NCBI GenBank assembly: GCA_000753455.2
Contig: LM994670.1
Coordinates: forward strand, 1,802,919-1,866,918
Reading direction: 5' to 3'
Source: Clostridium jeddahitimonense
Lineage (GTDB): Bacteria > Bacillota > Clostridia > Clostridiales > Clostridiaceae
Length of the DNA stretch: 64,000 bases
Shown here: positions 1 through 8,851 of the stretch, piece by piece
Layout: every line of letters starts with the position of its first letter
Numbering within the stretch: position 1 is the stretch's first letter
Made by a program: the position numbers and the translations under genes
The notes under the pieces: model-generated
What the model was told of the DNA's origin: nothing
Seen by the model: the letters and a program-made list of their open reading frames with translations, nothing else
Databases searched by the model: none

Positions 1-2
1 TT

Positions 3-362
3 AAACGATTAGCAAGTAGTGAAGGAAGAAAAAGTGCAGAGTCTTGGGGTATTACTAGAAGCACTGGAGATTTAATATTAGCCTGCCAAGATAATATCTC
101 ATTAGAAAATACAAAAGTGGGAAAATTAATAAAATATTTTGAAGAGCCAGCTGTTTCAGCAATAATTGGTAATATAAAACTAAGTGCAGATAAATCTCAT
201 AAATTGATAGAGATATTTTCAAAATTTAATAATAAAACTAGTTATTTGAACATTAAATTAAAATCTAAAATTTTTAATATTATTTTTGGAGATCTATCCC
301 TAAGGTGCTATAGAAAAGAAATATTATTAAATAATATTAAAAGTAAAAGTGAAGCTCTGTAA
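3..362 (+). CDS. C-terminal part of an unrecognised protein (5' end outside window)
   Basis: The reading frame is open from base 3 with no stop before TAA at 360-362, so this is the last 119 codons of a gene that begins upstream of the window. The GTG at 117 has no ribosome binding site and lies inside this frame, so it is not the true start. The visible part holds the segment SAESWGITRSTGDLILA near its start and a Lys/Ile/Asn-rich end. I do not recognise the family. A hairpin overlapping the last codons ends the transcript. Confidence 0.6.
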   Translation, partial: KRLASSEGRKSAESWGITRSTGDLILACQDNISLENTKVGKLIKYFEEPAVSAIIGNIKLSADKSHKLIEIFSKFNNKTSYLNIKLKSKIFNIIFGDLSLRCYRKEILLNNIKSKSEAL

Positions 363-377
363 CAAGAGCTTATTTTT
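352..377 (+). terminator. Intrinsic terminator of the first gene
   Basis: A 7-bp perfect stem (AAGCTCT at 352-358, AGAGCTT at 365-371) with a 6-nt loop is followed by ATTTTTA. The left arm lies inside the last codons of the preceding gene. Confidence 0.75.
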
Positions 378-530
378 ATGAGAAAAATAATTGAAAAATG
401 CAATTTTTATTCACAAAAATTCATTTATGCAAATAATATGATTTTATATAAAATATTAAATTGATTCTAAGAATGCAAGAAGTATTGCAAAAGTAAGTAA
501 AAATGAAGGGTTTATTTGAATAAAAAATGA

Positions 531-558
531 TTGACATTTAAAACCACAGTAGTATAAT
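531..558 (+). promoter_or_regulatory. SigA-type promoter of the amino acid ABC operon
   Basis: Consensus -35 TTGACA (531-536) and consensus -10 TATAAT (553-558) are separated by 16 nt. They lie about 90 nt upstream of the first ATG at 649, leaving a leader of roughly 80 nt. Confidence 0.85.
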
Positions 559-596
559 TATAGAAAAATAAATAATAAATGAATTTCAATAATTAC

Positions 597-624
597 AAAG
601 CGTCATTTTGGGGCTTGATGCTTT
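597..624 (+). promoter_or_regulatory. Leader hairpin before the amino acid ABC operon
   Basis: AAAGCGTC (597-604) pairs with GATGCTTT (617-624), one pair being G-U, around a 12-nt loop. T-rich sequence follows, and the GGGAGGTG ribosome binding site is about 12 nt downstream. It could be a weak attenuator or a 5' stabilising hairpin. No T-box or known riboswitch motif is apparent. Confidence 0.4.
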
Positions 625-648
625 TGTTAATTTTAGGGAGGTGAAAAA

Positions 649-1374
649 ATGATAAATTTAAAAAATGTAAATAAGTATTTTGGCAAATTACATGTTTTAA
701 AAGATATTAATCTTAATGTGAAGGAAGGTGAAAAATTAGTAATAATAGGACCTAGTGGATCAGGGAAAAGTACTCTTATAAGGTGTATTAATATGATTGA
801 GGAACCAACTTCTGGTGAGATAGTAGTAGATGGTATTGAAGTGACAAAAAATAAATCTCTAATACCAAAAGTAAGACAAGATACAGCTATGGTATTCCAG
901 CAATTTAATCTTTATCCACACATGACAGTGTTAGATAATTTAACTATTGCACCTATAAAGGTTCAAAAGGTATCTAAAGTTGACGCCGAGAAAACAGCTT
1001 TGGAATATTTAGAAAAGGTAGGATTAAGTGATAAAGCTAATTCTTATCCATCACAATTATCTGGTGGACAACAACAGAGAGTGGCTATAGCAAGAGCGCT
1101 TAATATGCATCCTAGAATAATTCTCTTTGATGAACCAACATCAGCGTTAGATCCAGAAATGGTTCAAGAGGTTTTAGATGTAATGATTAACCTATCTAAT
1201 GAAAATATCACTATGATAGTTGTAACTCATGAAATGGGATTTGCAAAAGAAGTTGCTGATAGAGTTATCTTTATGGATGATGGGGAAATAATAGAAGAAG
1301 GTAATCCAGAGCATTTCTTTGTGTGTCCAAGCCATGAGAGAACAAGAAGTTTTATAAGTAAAATAATAAGGTAA
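649..1374 (+). CDS. Polar amino acid ABC transporter, ATP-binding protein (GlnQ family)
   Basis: This is the cytoplasmic ATPase that powers uptake of a polar amino acid, probably glutamate, glutamine or aspartate. All ABC ATPase hallmarks are present: Walker [10 protein letters not shown] near residue 40, Q-loop in [13 protein letters not shown], signature [14 protein letters not shown], Walker [13 protein letters not shown] and the switch histidine in VVTHEMGFA. At 241 residues it has the usual length of the GlnQ/ArtP family. The start has an excellent GGGAGGTG site 6 nt upstream. It is the first gene of a four-gene operon with its binding protein and two permeases. The substrate is inferred from family resemblance only. 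Confidence 0.95.
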   Translation: MINLKNVNKYFGKLHVLKDINLNVKEGEKLVIIGPSGSGKSTLIRCINMIEEPTSGEIVVDGIEVTKNKSLIPKVRQDTAMVFQQFNLYPHMTVLDNLTIAPIKVQKVSKVDAEKTALEYLEKVGLSDKANSYPSQLSGGQQQRVAIARALNMHPRIILFDEPTSALDPEMVQEVLDVMINLSNENITMIVVTHEMGFAKEVADRVIFMDDGEIIEEGNPEHFFVCPSHERTRSFISKIIR

Positions 1375-1395
1375 ATAAAAAGGGGGCTATTTAAA

Positions 1396-2190
1396 ATGAA
1401 ATTTAAGAAAAGTATATTAACAGTATTGATGTCATCAGTTTTACTAATGTCAGGTTGTAGTTCAGGGGGAGATTCTAGCAGTACTGATGAAATTCAAAAG
1501 ATTAAAGATAGAGGAGTTTTAAGAATAGGTACGAAGGTAGATGTACCTAAGTTTGGATATAAAGATCCAGCTACAAATGAAGTAGATGGTTTAGAAATTG
1601 ATATTGCAAGAGCTATAGCAAAGAAAATACTAGGGGATGAGAGTAAAATAGAAACTCAAGCAGTTGCAGCTAAAACAAGAGGACCACTTTTAGATAATGG
1701 AGAAGTAGATTTAGTTATTGCAACATTCACTATAACAGAAGAAAGAAAGGAAAGTTATAATTTCTCAGATGCCTATTTTACTGATGGAGTAGCATTATTA
1801 GTAAAAAAAGATGAAGGATATAATACTCTTAAAGATTTAGATGGTAAAACTATTGGAGTATCGCAAAGTTCAACTACAAAGGATTCTTTATTAAAAGAAG
1901 CTGAAAGTTTAGGTATAACTTTAAAATTTTCTGAGTATGCCACATATCCTGAGATAAAAGCAGCCTTGGATTCAGGTAGAGTAGATTGTTTCTCAGTTGA
2001 TTCAGCAATTTTAACTGGTTATTTAGATGATAGTACTGTTATTTTAGACGATAGATACAACCCTCAAGAATATGGAATAGCTTCAAAGAAATCTAATGAA
2101 AGTCTTGCTAAAGTAGTTAATGAAGTAGTAAATGAAATGAAAGAATCTGGGGAACTAGATAAACTTATTGAAAAATGGGAGATTAGATAG
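1396..2190 (+). CDS. Polar amino acid ABC transporter, substrate-binding lipoprotein
   Basis: This is the extracellular binding protein of the transporter, anchored by a lipid. A short signal peptide ends in lipobox LMSGC (Cys near residue 21). A Ser/Gly linker and a family-3 solute-binding fold follow, with typical segments RGVLRIGTKVDVPKFGY, VDLVIATFTITEER and GKTIGVSQSSTTK. It resembles glutamate/aspartate binders such as PEB1, so an acidic amino acid or glutamine is the likely ligand. The gene follows the ATPase after 21 nt with a GGGGG site. Its stop codon shares one base with the GTG start of the next gene, so translation is probably coupled. Confidence 0.92.
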   Translation: MKFKKSILTVLMSSVLLMSGCSSGGDSSSTDEIQKIKDRGVLRIGTKVDVPKFGYKDPATNEVDGLEIDIARAIAKKILGDESKIETQAVAAKTRGPLLDNGEVDLVIATFTITEERKESYNFSDAYFTDGVALLVKKDEGYNTLKDLDGKTIGVSQSSTTKDSLLKEAESLGITLKFSEYATYPEIKAALDSGRVDCFSVDSAILTGYLDDSTVILDDRYNPQEYGIASKKSNESLAKVVNEVVNEMKESGELDKLIEKWEIR

Positions 2191-2936
2191 TGTCTGGACC
2201 TTTCGATTTATATAAATGGCAAGCTGCTTTCAGAGATTTTAATATATTTTTTGAGGGATTATTAACAACAGTTGGTGTAGGAGTATTAGCTTTATTGTTA
2301 TCACTTGTTTTAGGAATAATTTTTGGAGTCATGAATACATCTAAAAGCAAAATTCTTAGATGTATAAATAGAATTTATGTTGAGCTTATTCAAAATACTC
2401 CATTAGTTATACAAATATTCTTTTTATATAATGGATTACCTTATATAGGAATCGTATTACCTGTATTTACAATAGGTGTTTTAGGTGTAGGAATATATCA
2501 TGGTGCATACATTGCAGAGGTAGTTACTTCAGGCATTAATTCAATTTCAAAAGGTCAGTTTGAAGCTAGTATTTCACAAGGTTTTAGTTATACTCAAACT
2601 ATGAGGTATATAATCTTACCTCAAGCTTTAAAGGTTATAATTCCACCGTTAGCAAATCAAAGTGTAAACTTGATAAAGAATACATCAATTTTAGCTATGA
2701 TAGCTGGAGGAGATTTAATGTATAGAGCTGATTCTTGGTCATCAGGTAATCTTTATTATGGGCCTGCTTATGTAATAACAGGACTACTATATTTTTCACT
2801 ATGTTTTCCGTTAGCTAAATTTGCAAAGAGTTTAGAAGATGGTAATCACAAGAAGGCTAATAAAAAATCTTCTAAGGTAATTATTCATCCTAATGGATAT
2901 AATTATATTGAAGAAATTAAGGAGGTTGCTTTATGA
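2190..2936 (+). CDS. Polar amino acid ABC transporter permease (HEQRO/GlnP-type)
   Basis: This is an inner membrane channel subunit with several hydrophobic helices. The EAA-type cytoplasmic loop that docks on the ATPase is visible as QFEASISQGFSYTQTMRYII, and IELIQNTPLVIQIF-like sequence is typical of amino acid permeases of this class. The start is GTG at 2190, overlapping the preceding TAG by one base. There is no strong ribosome binding site, which fits translational coupling. The protein has a charged C-terminal tail of about 35 residues beyond the last membrane helix. It pairs with the second permease to form a heterodimeric channel. Confidence 0.92.
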   Translation: MSGPFDLYKWQAAFRDFNIFFEGLLTTVGVGVLALLLSLVLGIIFGVMNTSKSKILRCINRIYVELIQNTPLVIQIFFLYNGLPYIGIVLPVFTIGVLGVGIYHGAYIAEVVTSGINSISKGQFEASISQGFSYTQTMRYIILPQALKVIIPPLANQSVNLIKNTSILAMIAGGDLMYRADSWSSGNLYYGPAYVITGLLYFSLCFPLAKFAKSLEDGNHKKANKKSSKVIIHPNGYNYIEEIKEVAL

Positions 2937-3577
2937 TAGGTGAAATATTTAATAAAACTAATCTCTTATTTCTTCTTGATGGTATAAAGCTTACTTTATT
3001 AATAGCTATAACGACAATAATAATTAGTTTGATATTAGGAACTATCTTAGCAGTATTAAAAAATTATTATAAAGGAATTATAAGTAAACTGGCTAATGTA
3101 TATATAGAAGTTTTTAGAAATACACCTTTATTATTATGGATTTTAGCAATAAGGTTTTTAGTACCTATAAAACCAATTTATTCAGGAATACTTTCTTTAA
3201 GCTTGTTTACAACAGCAATCGTAGCTGAGATTGTAAGGGGTGGATTAAGATCAGTTAAAACAGGGCAGATGGAGGCCGCTTTATCCCAAGGGTTTTCTAA
3301 GCTTCAAATATTGATATATATAATTTTGCCACAAGCTTTTAGAAATATGATACCAGCTTTGCTTTCACAAGTAACAACTATAATAAAAGATACTGCATTT
3401 TTATGGGTTGTAGGTATTGAAGATTTTACAGGTAAGGGTATGATTTTAATGGGAAGATTCAGAACATCTACTGAGGTTTTCGTAATGTTTGCTTTTATGG
3501 CACTTACCTATTTTATGATTAATTTTATTATATCTTTTGTAGTGAGGGCAAGTAGGAAAAGTATATCATTGGCATAA
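2933..3577 (+). CDS. Polar amino acid ABC transporter permease (second subunit)
   Basis: This is the second membrane subunit of the transporter, 214 residues with about five hydrophobic segments. It carries the same family signatures as its partner: VEVFRNTPLLLWIL and the EAA loop QMEAALSQGFSKLQILIYII. The gene overlaps the previous one by 4 nt (ATGA) and has GGAGG just upstream, so it is cotranslated. It is the last gene of the operon, with an intrinsic terminator 12 nt beyond the stop. Confidence 0.92.
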   Translation: MIGEIFNKTNLLFLLDGIKLTLLIAITTIIISLILGTILAVLKNYYKGIISKLANVYIEVFRNTPLLLWILAIRFLVPIKPIYSGILSLSLFTTAIVAEIVRGGLRSVKTGQMEAALSQGFSKLQILIYIILPQAFRNMIPALLSQVTTIIKDTAFLWVVGIEDFTGKGMILMGRFRTSTEVFVMFAFMALTYFMINFIISFVVRASRKSISLA

Positions 3578-3588
3578 TAAAATTATTT

Positions 3589-3620
3589 AACTGCGTAATT
3601 AAATTTACGCAGTTTTATTT
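3589..3620 (+). terminator. Intrinsic terminator of the amino acid ABC operon
   Basis: A 10-bp perfect stem (AACTGCGTAA at 3589-3598, TTACGCAGTT at 3605-3614) with a 6-nt loop is followed by TTATTTT. Confidence 0.9.
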
Positions 3621-3831
3621 TGGAAAAATAAATCTTTGTGAAAAAAATATTATACTTATTATATAAAAATAAAAAAAATTTAAAAAAGTTCTAAATAACT
3701 ATGATTATTGGATATATAATATATTTCGCACCTTAAATTACCAGTATATTAATGATAAATTTCGACATAAAAAAATAAAAATATGTTGTATAATAATCTC
3801 GAAAGAAACACTATGAAAGGTGATGGGGGAA

Positions 3832-4236
3832 ATGGAAAGAGCTGAAAAATTAAGAATGTTAGCTGATGAGGTAGTCAAATTAATTAAGGAGTTTAGAGAA
3901 GAGGCTTGTGTCTTAGGAGAAAACCCATTGTGTGATGTGTTTGTTAATGACTCTAATGACATAGTTATTTTTGAAAATGGAATAAAAGAGCCTGTAGAAT
4001 ATAGCTTAAGTGAAATCGGGTATATTTTTGAAGACGATATTGAAGGATTCAATAATTGTGGGAAGAAATTTAAGGATGGTTTAGACTTAGCAATGAGAGA
4101 AGCTACTCTTGAATATGGTAGATTATCTAAAGAAGAATTCTCAAACTATATAGGAAGAGTAATATATGCTCAATTTAGATGTGAAGAGATTTATAATAGA
4201 ATCTTACAAATAGAGTTAGAAACAAGGGAACTATAA
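3832..4236 (+). CDS. Conserved hypothetical soluble protein
   Basis: A 134-residue acidic, apparently helical protein with no membrane segment or signal peptide. I do not recognise the family. GTG 3820 and ATG 3823 are also in frame, but ATG 3832 is the best start because AGGTG (3818-3822) lies 9 nt upstream and GGGGG lies closer. The sequence has three Cys residues and a C-terminal Glu-rich helix. It is monocistronic, between the terminator of the amino acid transporter and a convergent membrane-protein gene. A TATAAT element at 3789-3794 could be its -10, but no well-spaced -35 is visible. Confidence 0.7.
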   Translation: MERAEKLRMLADEVVKLIKEFREEACVLGENPLCDVFVNDSNDIVIFENGIKEPVEYSLSEIGYIFEDDIEGFNNCGKKFKDGLDLAMREATLEYGRLSKEEFSNYIGRVIYAQFRCEEIYNRILQIELETREL

Positions 4237-4244
4237 AATATATC

Positions 4245-4288
4245 AAAAAGAAGTGCAGCATTATTTAGCTGGCACTTCTTTTATTTTT
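4245..4288. terminator. Bidirectional terminator overlapping a coding end
   Basis: AAAAGAAGTGC (4246-4256) pairs perfectly with GCACTTCTTTT (4272-4282), an 11-bp stem with a 15-nt loop. On the plus strand it ends the gene finishing at 4236. On the minus strand the right arm encodes the last residues (EVPAK) of the convergent gene. Confidence 0.8.
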
Positions 4289-4788
4289 ATATTCTTTGGC
4301 AATATAGTTTTAAATTCTTTTATTAATCCTTTAGGATCTTCTGTTTTTATATTTATAGTGTGTAAAAAATCTTTTGTAGAAATTGAAAGTTCATATAAGT
4401 TATCATTTTTTTCAGGCTTTAATAATATATTTTTTATCTCATTAAATTCTACGTAAAAGTTTTTGATTATTATAAAGTTATCAAAAATATAGAATTTTGA
4501 GCTGGAAAATTTAATTAAGAAATAAACTAATATATCTACTAATGCCATAGGTACTAATAAAAATACATAAGTATTATTAAAGAGCGAATATATACCAAAT
4601 AATAAAGTAGCAATAACTAAGATTATTGCAGCTAAATAAGTTGTATATGAACTTACATTTAATGTAACTTTAATCTTGTCCTTGTTTTTTCTAACTTGTT
4701 TATAGTAAGAAGAGAATAAGATGGTAAAGTAATAAGTAGGAACACCTAGAAATAATATTGCAAATAATATCGTTGTAAATGTATTCAT
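4261..4788 (-). CDS. Hypothetical membrane protein, PH-like C-terminal region
   Basis: A 175-residue protein with an N-terminal hydrophobic helix (about 5-25), two further helices (about 50-70 and 74-93) and a soluble C-terminal half of alternating beta-like strands. That arrangement resembles small bacterial membrane proteins with a PH-like domain; the domain call is inference. An AGGAG site lies 7 nt before ATG. The gene is alone on the minus strand, convergent with its neighbour, and its final codons form one arm of the shared terminator hairpin. No function can be assigned. Confidence 0.7.
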   Translation of the reverse strand: MNTFTTILFAILFLGVPTYYFTILFSSYYKQVRKNKDKIKVTLNVSSYTTYLAAIILVIATLLFGIYSLFNNTYVFLLVPMALVDILVYFLIKFSSSKFYIFDNFIIIKNFYVEFNEIKNILLKPEKNDNLYELSISTKDFLHTINIKTEDPKGLIKEFKTILPKNIKIKEVPAK

Positions 4789-5009
4789 AAATTTCTCCTT
4801 TCTATTAGTGTGTATATAAATTATAGCAAGAGTATTTTACAATATTGGTTTAAATTAATCAAATATAAAAAATAAGGATATATAGAGTTATTTTATTTAT
4901 ATGAGTGTTTTTTAGAAGATTTACATAATAATAAGATTTTTAATTTTACGAAAAATAGATAAATAAAATTAAAAATATGAGATATACTACCTTTTAGGAG
5001 GTGTTTACT

Positions 5010-5447
5010 ATGGACGGAAACAATGAAATTTTAAACTTTATATATCAAAATTCAGAAATGGGAACAGAAACTATAAAACATCTAATAGATATTACAGAAA
5101 ATTCTACAAATAATGAATTTAAAGATATTCTATATTCTCAATATAATGAGTACAAAAAGATATTTAATAAAAGTGAGAAAATGATAAAAGATAGAGGGCA
5201 TGATCCTAAAGATATAAATAAGTTTCAAAAGATTACAACTTATATTATGATTAATATGAAAACTTTAACTGATAGAAGCCCATCTCATCTTTCAGAAATG
5301 CTTATTCAAGGAAGTACAATGGGAATAATTGATGCCACTAAAAGAATTAATCAATATGATGATGCAGATAAAGATGTTTTAGATTTAGCTAATAGATTAT
5401 TAGAGTTTGAAAAAGATAATCAAGAAGAATGGAAAAAGTTTTTATAA
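5010..5447 (+). CDS. Small helical protein, possibly ferritin-like fold
   Basis: A 145-residue, predominantly helical, charged protein without signal peptide or membrane segment. The start is ATG 5010, 8 nt after a perfect AGGAGG; the GTG at 5001 overlaps that site and is not the start. Repeated pattern NEFKDILYSQYNEYKKIFNKSEKMI and a long second half suggest a four-helix bundle like the DUF2383/DUF892 ferritin-like proteins, but ferroxidase residues cannot be assigned confidently. The gene is monocistronic with its own terminator. Function unknown. Confidence 0.7.
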   Translation: MDGNNEILNFIYQNSEMGTETIKHLIDITENSTNNEFKDILYSQYNEYKKIFNKSEKMIKDRGHDPKDINKFQKITTYIMINMKTLTDRSPSHLSEMLIQGSTMGIIDATKRINQYDDADKDVLDLANRLLEFEKDNQEEWKKFL

Positions 5448-5455
5448 TACTATCT

Positions 5456-5510
5456 AGAACTATGGATACTAATAAATTTAATTTATTAAGTGGATATAGT
5501 TCTTTTTATT
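5456..5510 (+). terminator. Terminator after the small helical protein gene
   Basis: Outer stem AGAACTAT (5456-5463) / ATAGTTCT (5496-5503) encloses an inner AATAAAT/ATTTATT helix and is followed by TTTTATTT. Confidence 0.75.
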
Positions 5511-5557
5511 TATTCATATAAATTAATTAATAAATACTTTAATAAAATGAGGTTTAT

Positions 5558-6364
5558 ATGAAAAGAATAGATGAAGCAAAATGTTTCATTTTAGATTTAG
5601 ATGGTACAATATATTTAGGAGAAGAAATAATAGATGGAGCAGTTGATTTTATAAATGAATTAAATAAAACAAATAAAAAGGTTATATTTTTAACTAACAA
5701 CTCATCTAAAAATAATAATTATTATAAAGAAAAGCTTAAGATGTTTGGTATTAATGTTAATAATAATAGTATATTTACATCTGGAGAAGCCACTACCATA
5801 TATTTGAACTCTAGAAAGCCAGGAAGTAAGGTTTTTTTAATCGGTACAAACTATTTGAAAGAGGAGTTTAAAAGAAGTGGATTTAATGTAACAGATATAT
5901 ATGAAAATGATATTGATTTTGTAGTTTTAGGGTTTGATACTACACTAACTTATAACAAACTATGGATAGCATGTGATCTCATTAGGGATGGTGTTGAGTT
6001 TATAGCTACACATCCTGATATAAATTGTCCTTTAGAAGGTGGAAAATTTATGCCTGATGCAGGAGCTATAATAGAATTTATATATGCTTCAACTGGAAAA
6101 AGACCTAATATTATAGGAAAACCAAATTCTGAAATTATTAATTGTATTTGTCAAAAGTATAGAATAAAAAAGGAAGATATGATTATAGTAGGAGATAGGT
6201 TATATACAGATATAAAAACTGGAATTAATTCAGGCATAGCATCTATATTAGTATTAAGTGGTGAAACAAAAGCTGATGATTACAAAAAGTCTAATATAAA
6301 AGCAGATTTTGTTTATGATTCTGTTAAAGAAATTATTAATGAATTTAACAATAAATATAGTTAA
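5558..6364 (+). CDS. HAD-IIA family sugar/nucleotide phosphatase (NagD-like)
   Basis: A 268-residue cytoplasmic phosphatase of the HAD superfamily, subclass IIA (NagD / p-nitrophenylphosphatase group). Visible motifs are motif I DLDGTIYLG near residue 15, motif II FLTNNSSKN near 45-53, the capping-domain segment, the conserved GKPN at about 190 and motif IV GDRLYTDIKTGINSG near 210. Family members dephosphorylate small phosphates such as nucleoside monophosphates, sugar phosphates or glycerol phosphate. The next gene is a glycerophosphodiesterase 12 nt downstream, so a joint role in glycerophosphate turnover is plausible but inferred. Confidence 0.88.
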   Translation: MKRIDEAKCFILDLDGTIYLGEEIIDGAVDFINELNKTNKKVIFLTNNSSKNNNYYKEKLKMFGINVNNNSIFTSGEATTIYLNSRKPGSKVFLIGTNYLKEEFKRSGFNVTDIYENDIDFVVLGFDTTLTYNKLWIACDLIRDGVEFIATHPDINCPLEGGKFMPDAGAIIEFIYASTGKRPNIIGKPNSEIINCICQKYRIKKEDMIIVGDRLYTDIKTGINSGIASILVLSGETKADDYKKSNIKADFVYDSVKEIINEFNNKYS

Positions 6365-6376
6365 GGTGATGATTAA

Positions 6377-7213
6377 ATGTTTGGGAATTTTGGGAAGATA
6401 GCAGCAACAATTGGATTAGATATAATTATTTTATTAGTAGTATATATTTTTCTTATATATGGTGACAAAAAAGATACAGATGAAACGGAGTGGTTAACAA
6501 GCACAAAATTTGCACATAGAGGGTTATACTCTGATGATGGAATGATACCAGAAAATTCACTAGAAGCTTTTGATAAAGCTATTGAAAATAACTATGGTAT
6601 AGAACTAGATGTTTCTTTTACAAAGGATAAAAAAACAGTTGTATTTCATGATGATAATTTATTAAGAATGACTGGATTAAACAAAAAAATAAGTGACTGT
6701 ACCTTAGAAGAGATAGAAAGTCTATATTTAAATGGCACAGATTATAAGATACCAACTTTTAATGAAGTATTAGATTTAGTAGATGGTAAAGTACCTTTAA
6801 TAATTGAAATTAAGTCTAATAGAGATAGGGATGGATTATGTAATTCTGTTAAAAATGAGCTTAATGACTATAACGGAAGATTTTGTATTGAGTCCTTTGA
6901 TCCATTGATAATGAGTAGAATAAAAAAGAATATGCCTGATGTTATAAGAGGTCAACTATCAATGAAGTTTACTAAGGACAATAAGGCTCCAAAAAGTCTT
7001 AAAATTGCTTTAGAATACCTTTTATTAAATTTTAAAAGCAGACCGCACTTTATAGCGTATAATTGGATAGATTCAAATAATTTATCATTAAGAATTTTAA
7101 GAAAACTAGATATAATAACAGTAGCATGGACAGTAAATTCTGAAAAAGCACTAGAAGTTAGTAATGAAAGATTTGATACTATAATTTTTGAACACTGCGA
7201 ACCACTTAAATAG
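6377..7213 (+). CDS. Membrane-anchored glycerophosphodiester phosphodiesterase
   Basis: Hydrolyses glycerophosphodiesters to glycerol 3-phosphate and an alcohol. An N-terminal membrane helix (about residues 10-28) is followed by the TIM-barrel GDPD domain with its catalytic signature: FAHRG near residue 47, PENSLEAF, IELDV and VFHDD. A later IIEIKS motif and the C-terminal VAWTVN strand complete the family pattern. The length of 278 residues is typical. The gene lies 12 nt behind the HAD phosphatase, probably in the same transcript. Its last codons form part of a terminator hairpin. Confidence 0.92.
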   Translation: MFGNFGKIAATIGLDIIILLVVYIFLIYGDKKDTDETEWLTSTKFAHRGLYSDDGMIPENSLEAFDKAIENNYGIELDVSFTKDKKTVVFHDDNLLRMTGLNKKISDCTLEEIESLYLNGTDYKIPTFNEVLDLVDGKVPLIIEIKSNRDRDGLCNSVKNELNDYNGRFCIESFDPLIMSRIKKNMPDVIRGQLSMKFTKDNKAPKSLKIALEYLLLNFKSRPHFIAYNWIDSNNLSLRILRKLDIITVAWTVNSEKALEVSNERFDTIIFEHCEPLK

Positions 7214-7231
7214 AGTGATTCGCACTTTTTT
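7197..7231 (+). terminator. Terminator of the glycerophosphodiesterase unit
   Basis: An imperfect stem GCGAACCACT / AGTGATTCGC (7197-7206 with 7214-7223) is followed by ACTTTTTT. The left arm lies within the last codons of the gene. Confidence 0.7.
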
Positions 7232-7290
7232 ATTCTTACAATTTTTGATATAATTAACAGGAAAATAATTCTAAAATAGGGGGCGTAAAA

Positions 7291-8799
7291 ATGGATTTAG
7301 AAAAGAAATTTGAAGAAGTTAAGGGTTATATTGGACAGATTGAATATTTAACTCATGCAATAGTTCTAGTAGATTGGGATATGAGAACAAATATGCCACT
7401 AAAAGCAGGAGAATCTAGAAGTAAGGTTTTAGAGTATCTATCAAGTCAGTTGTTTGATATGACTACTTCTACAAAAGTTAAGACTTTTATAGAGGAGTTA
7501 TCACCATATAAAGATAATATGTCTTTAGTTCAAAGAAGAACGCTTGAAGAGCTAGAAAAAAATTATAATGAAACTATGAAAATACCTGCTGATAGATATA
7601 TTGCATCAGTAGGAGCTACAAGTAGAGCACAAATTGCATGGGAAAAAGCTAAAGAGGAAAATGATTATGAAAGCTTTAAACCACACCTTCAGAAAGTTAT
7701 TGATTTTTCAAGAGAGTTTATTGGTTATTGGGGATATGAAGGAGATAAATATAATACTTTATTAGACAAATATGAAAGAGGTCTTACAGTAGAAAAATTA
7801 GATAAAGTATTTGGTGAGTTAAGAGATGGAATAGTAGAAATATTAGAAAATATAAAAAAGAGTGAAAAAATTATTGACACAAATATATTAAAAGGAAACT
7901 TTGATACATCAAAACAAAAAGATTTATCTTTATGCATTCTTCAAAAGATGGGATTTGATTTAGAAGCTGGAAGGTTAGATGTGAGTGTCCATCCGTTTAC
8001 AACTAATATGGGTAATAAGGATGTAAGATTAACTACTAATTATAATAAAGATGAATTTACTTCTGCTTTATTTAGTACTATTCATGAAGGTGGACATGGC
8101 ATATATGAACAAAATATAAGTGATGATTTAGAAAATACAGGATTAAATTCAGGTGCTTCTATGGCTATTCATGAATCTCAATCAAGATTTTATGAAAATA
8201 TAGTAGGAAGAAGCAAAGATTTTACGACTTATTTGTTAAATTTATCAAGAAAGTATTTTGAAGATTTTAATAAGGTAAGCTCAGAAGAGTTTTATGAAGC
8301 TATGAACAAAGTTGAGCCTTCATTTATTAGAACTGAGGCTGATGAATTAACTTATTCCCTTCATATTATTATTAGATATGAACTGGAAAAGGATTTAATA
8401 AATGGGCGAATATCTCTAGATCAACTTCCAAGTGAATGGAATAAGAAATATAAAGAATACTTAGGTGTTGAACCAACAAGTAATACGGTTGGAGTTTTAC
8501 AAGATGTTCACTGGTCTGCATCACTTTTTGGATATTTTCCTAGCTATGCGTTAGGAAATCTTTACGGGGCGCAAATATATAACACTCTTCTAAAAGAAAA
8601 ACCTGAAATAATGAAAGAAATCGGAGAAGGAAATTTAAGAAATTTACATTCTTGGTTAAAAGAAAATGTTCATAAATTTGGAAGCTTATATACACCGGCT
8701 GAAATTATAGAACGAGTTACAGGAGAGGAACTTAACTCTAAGTATTTTATAAACTATTTAAAGGACAAGTATTATAACATATATAATATAAATAAATAG
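7291..8799 (+). CDS. Zinc carboxypeptidase, M32 family (Taq-type)
   Basis: A 502-residue cytoplasmic metallocarboxypeptidase that removes residues from the C-terminus of peptides. The zinc motif HEGGH is at residues 265-269 inside the family pattern STIHEGGHGIYEQN, and the downstream third ligand region IHESQSRFYEN is present. HPFT and DVR segments near 234-245 are also typical of M32 enzymes. It starts at ATG 7291 behind a GGGGGC site and is monocistronic. The window also contains an M3 peptidase, so the cell has at least two enzymes for short peptides. There is no signal peptide. Confidence 0.95.
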   Translation: MDLEKKFEEVKGYIGQIEYLTHAIVLVDWDMRTNMPLKAGESRSKVLEYLSSQLFDMTTSTKVKTFIEELSPYKDNMSLVQRRTLEELEKNYNETMKIPADRYIASVGATSRAQIAWEKAKEENDYESFKPHLQKVIDFSREFIGYWGYEGDKYNTLLDKYERGLTVEKLDKVFGELRDGIVEILENIKKSEKIIDTNILKGNFDTSKQKDLSLCILQKMGFDLEAGRLDVSVHPFTTNMGNKDVRLTTNYNKDEFTSALFSTIHEGGHGIYEQNISDDLENTGLNSGASMAIHESQSRFYENIVGRSKDFTTYLLNLSRKYFEDFNKVSSEEFYEAMNKVEPSFIRTEADELTYSLHIIIRYELEKDLINGRISLDQLPSEWNKKYKEYLGVEPTSNTVGVLQDVHWSASLFGYFPSYALGNLYGAQIYNTLLKEKPEIMKEIGEGNLRNLHSWLKENVHKFGSLYTPAEIIERVTGEELNSKYFINYLKDKYYNIYNINK

Positions 8800-8803
8800 A
8801 AAG

Positions 8804-8848
8804 AAGCTCTATTAAACTTTAACTTTTAGAAGAAGTTTAATAGAGCTT
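8804..8848. terminator. Bidirectional terminator between M32 peptidase and spoVAF-like gene
   Basis: A 16-bp perfect stem (AAGCTCTATTAAACTT at 8804-8819 with its complement at 8833-8848) separates two convergent genes; T-rich sequence lies on both sides. Confidence 0.88.
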
Positions 8849-8851
8849 TGG

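Noticed and set aside
117..362. 81-codon ORF with GTG start at 117
   Set aside because: It is only the 3' part of a frame open from base 3 with no ribosome binding site at 117; annotated instead as a partial gene from 3.
363..648. T-box or amino acid riboswitch before the amino acid ABC operon
   Set aside because: No T-box core, specifier stem or other known riboswitch motif was seen; only a simple hairpin.
3738..4052. Minus-strand and other-frame ORFs of 60-140 codons lying inside clear genes
   Set aside because: They overlap well-supported genes, lack ribosome binding sites and have no family resemblance; such shadows are expected in A+T-rich coding DNA.
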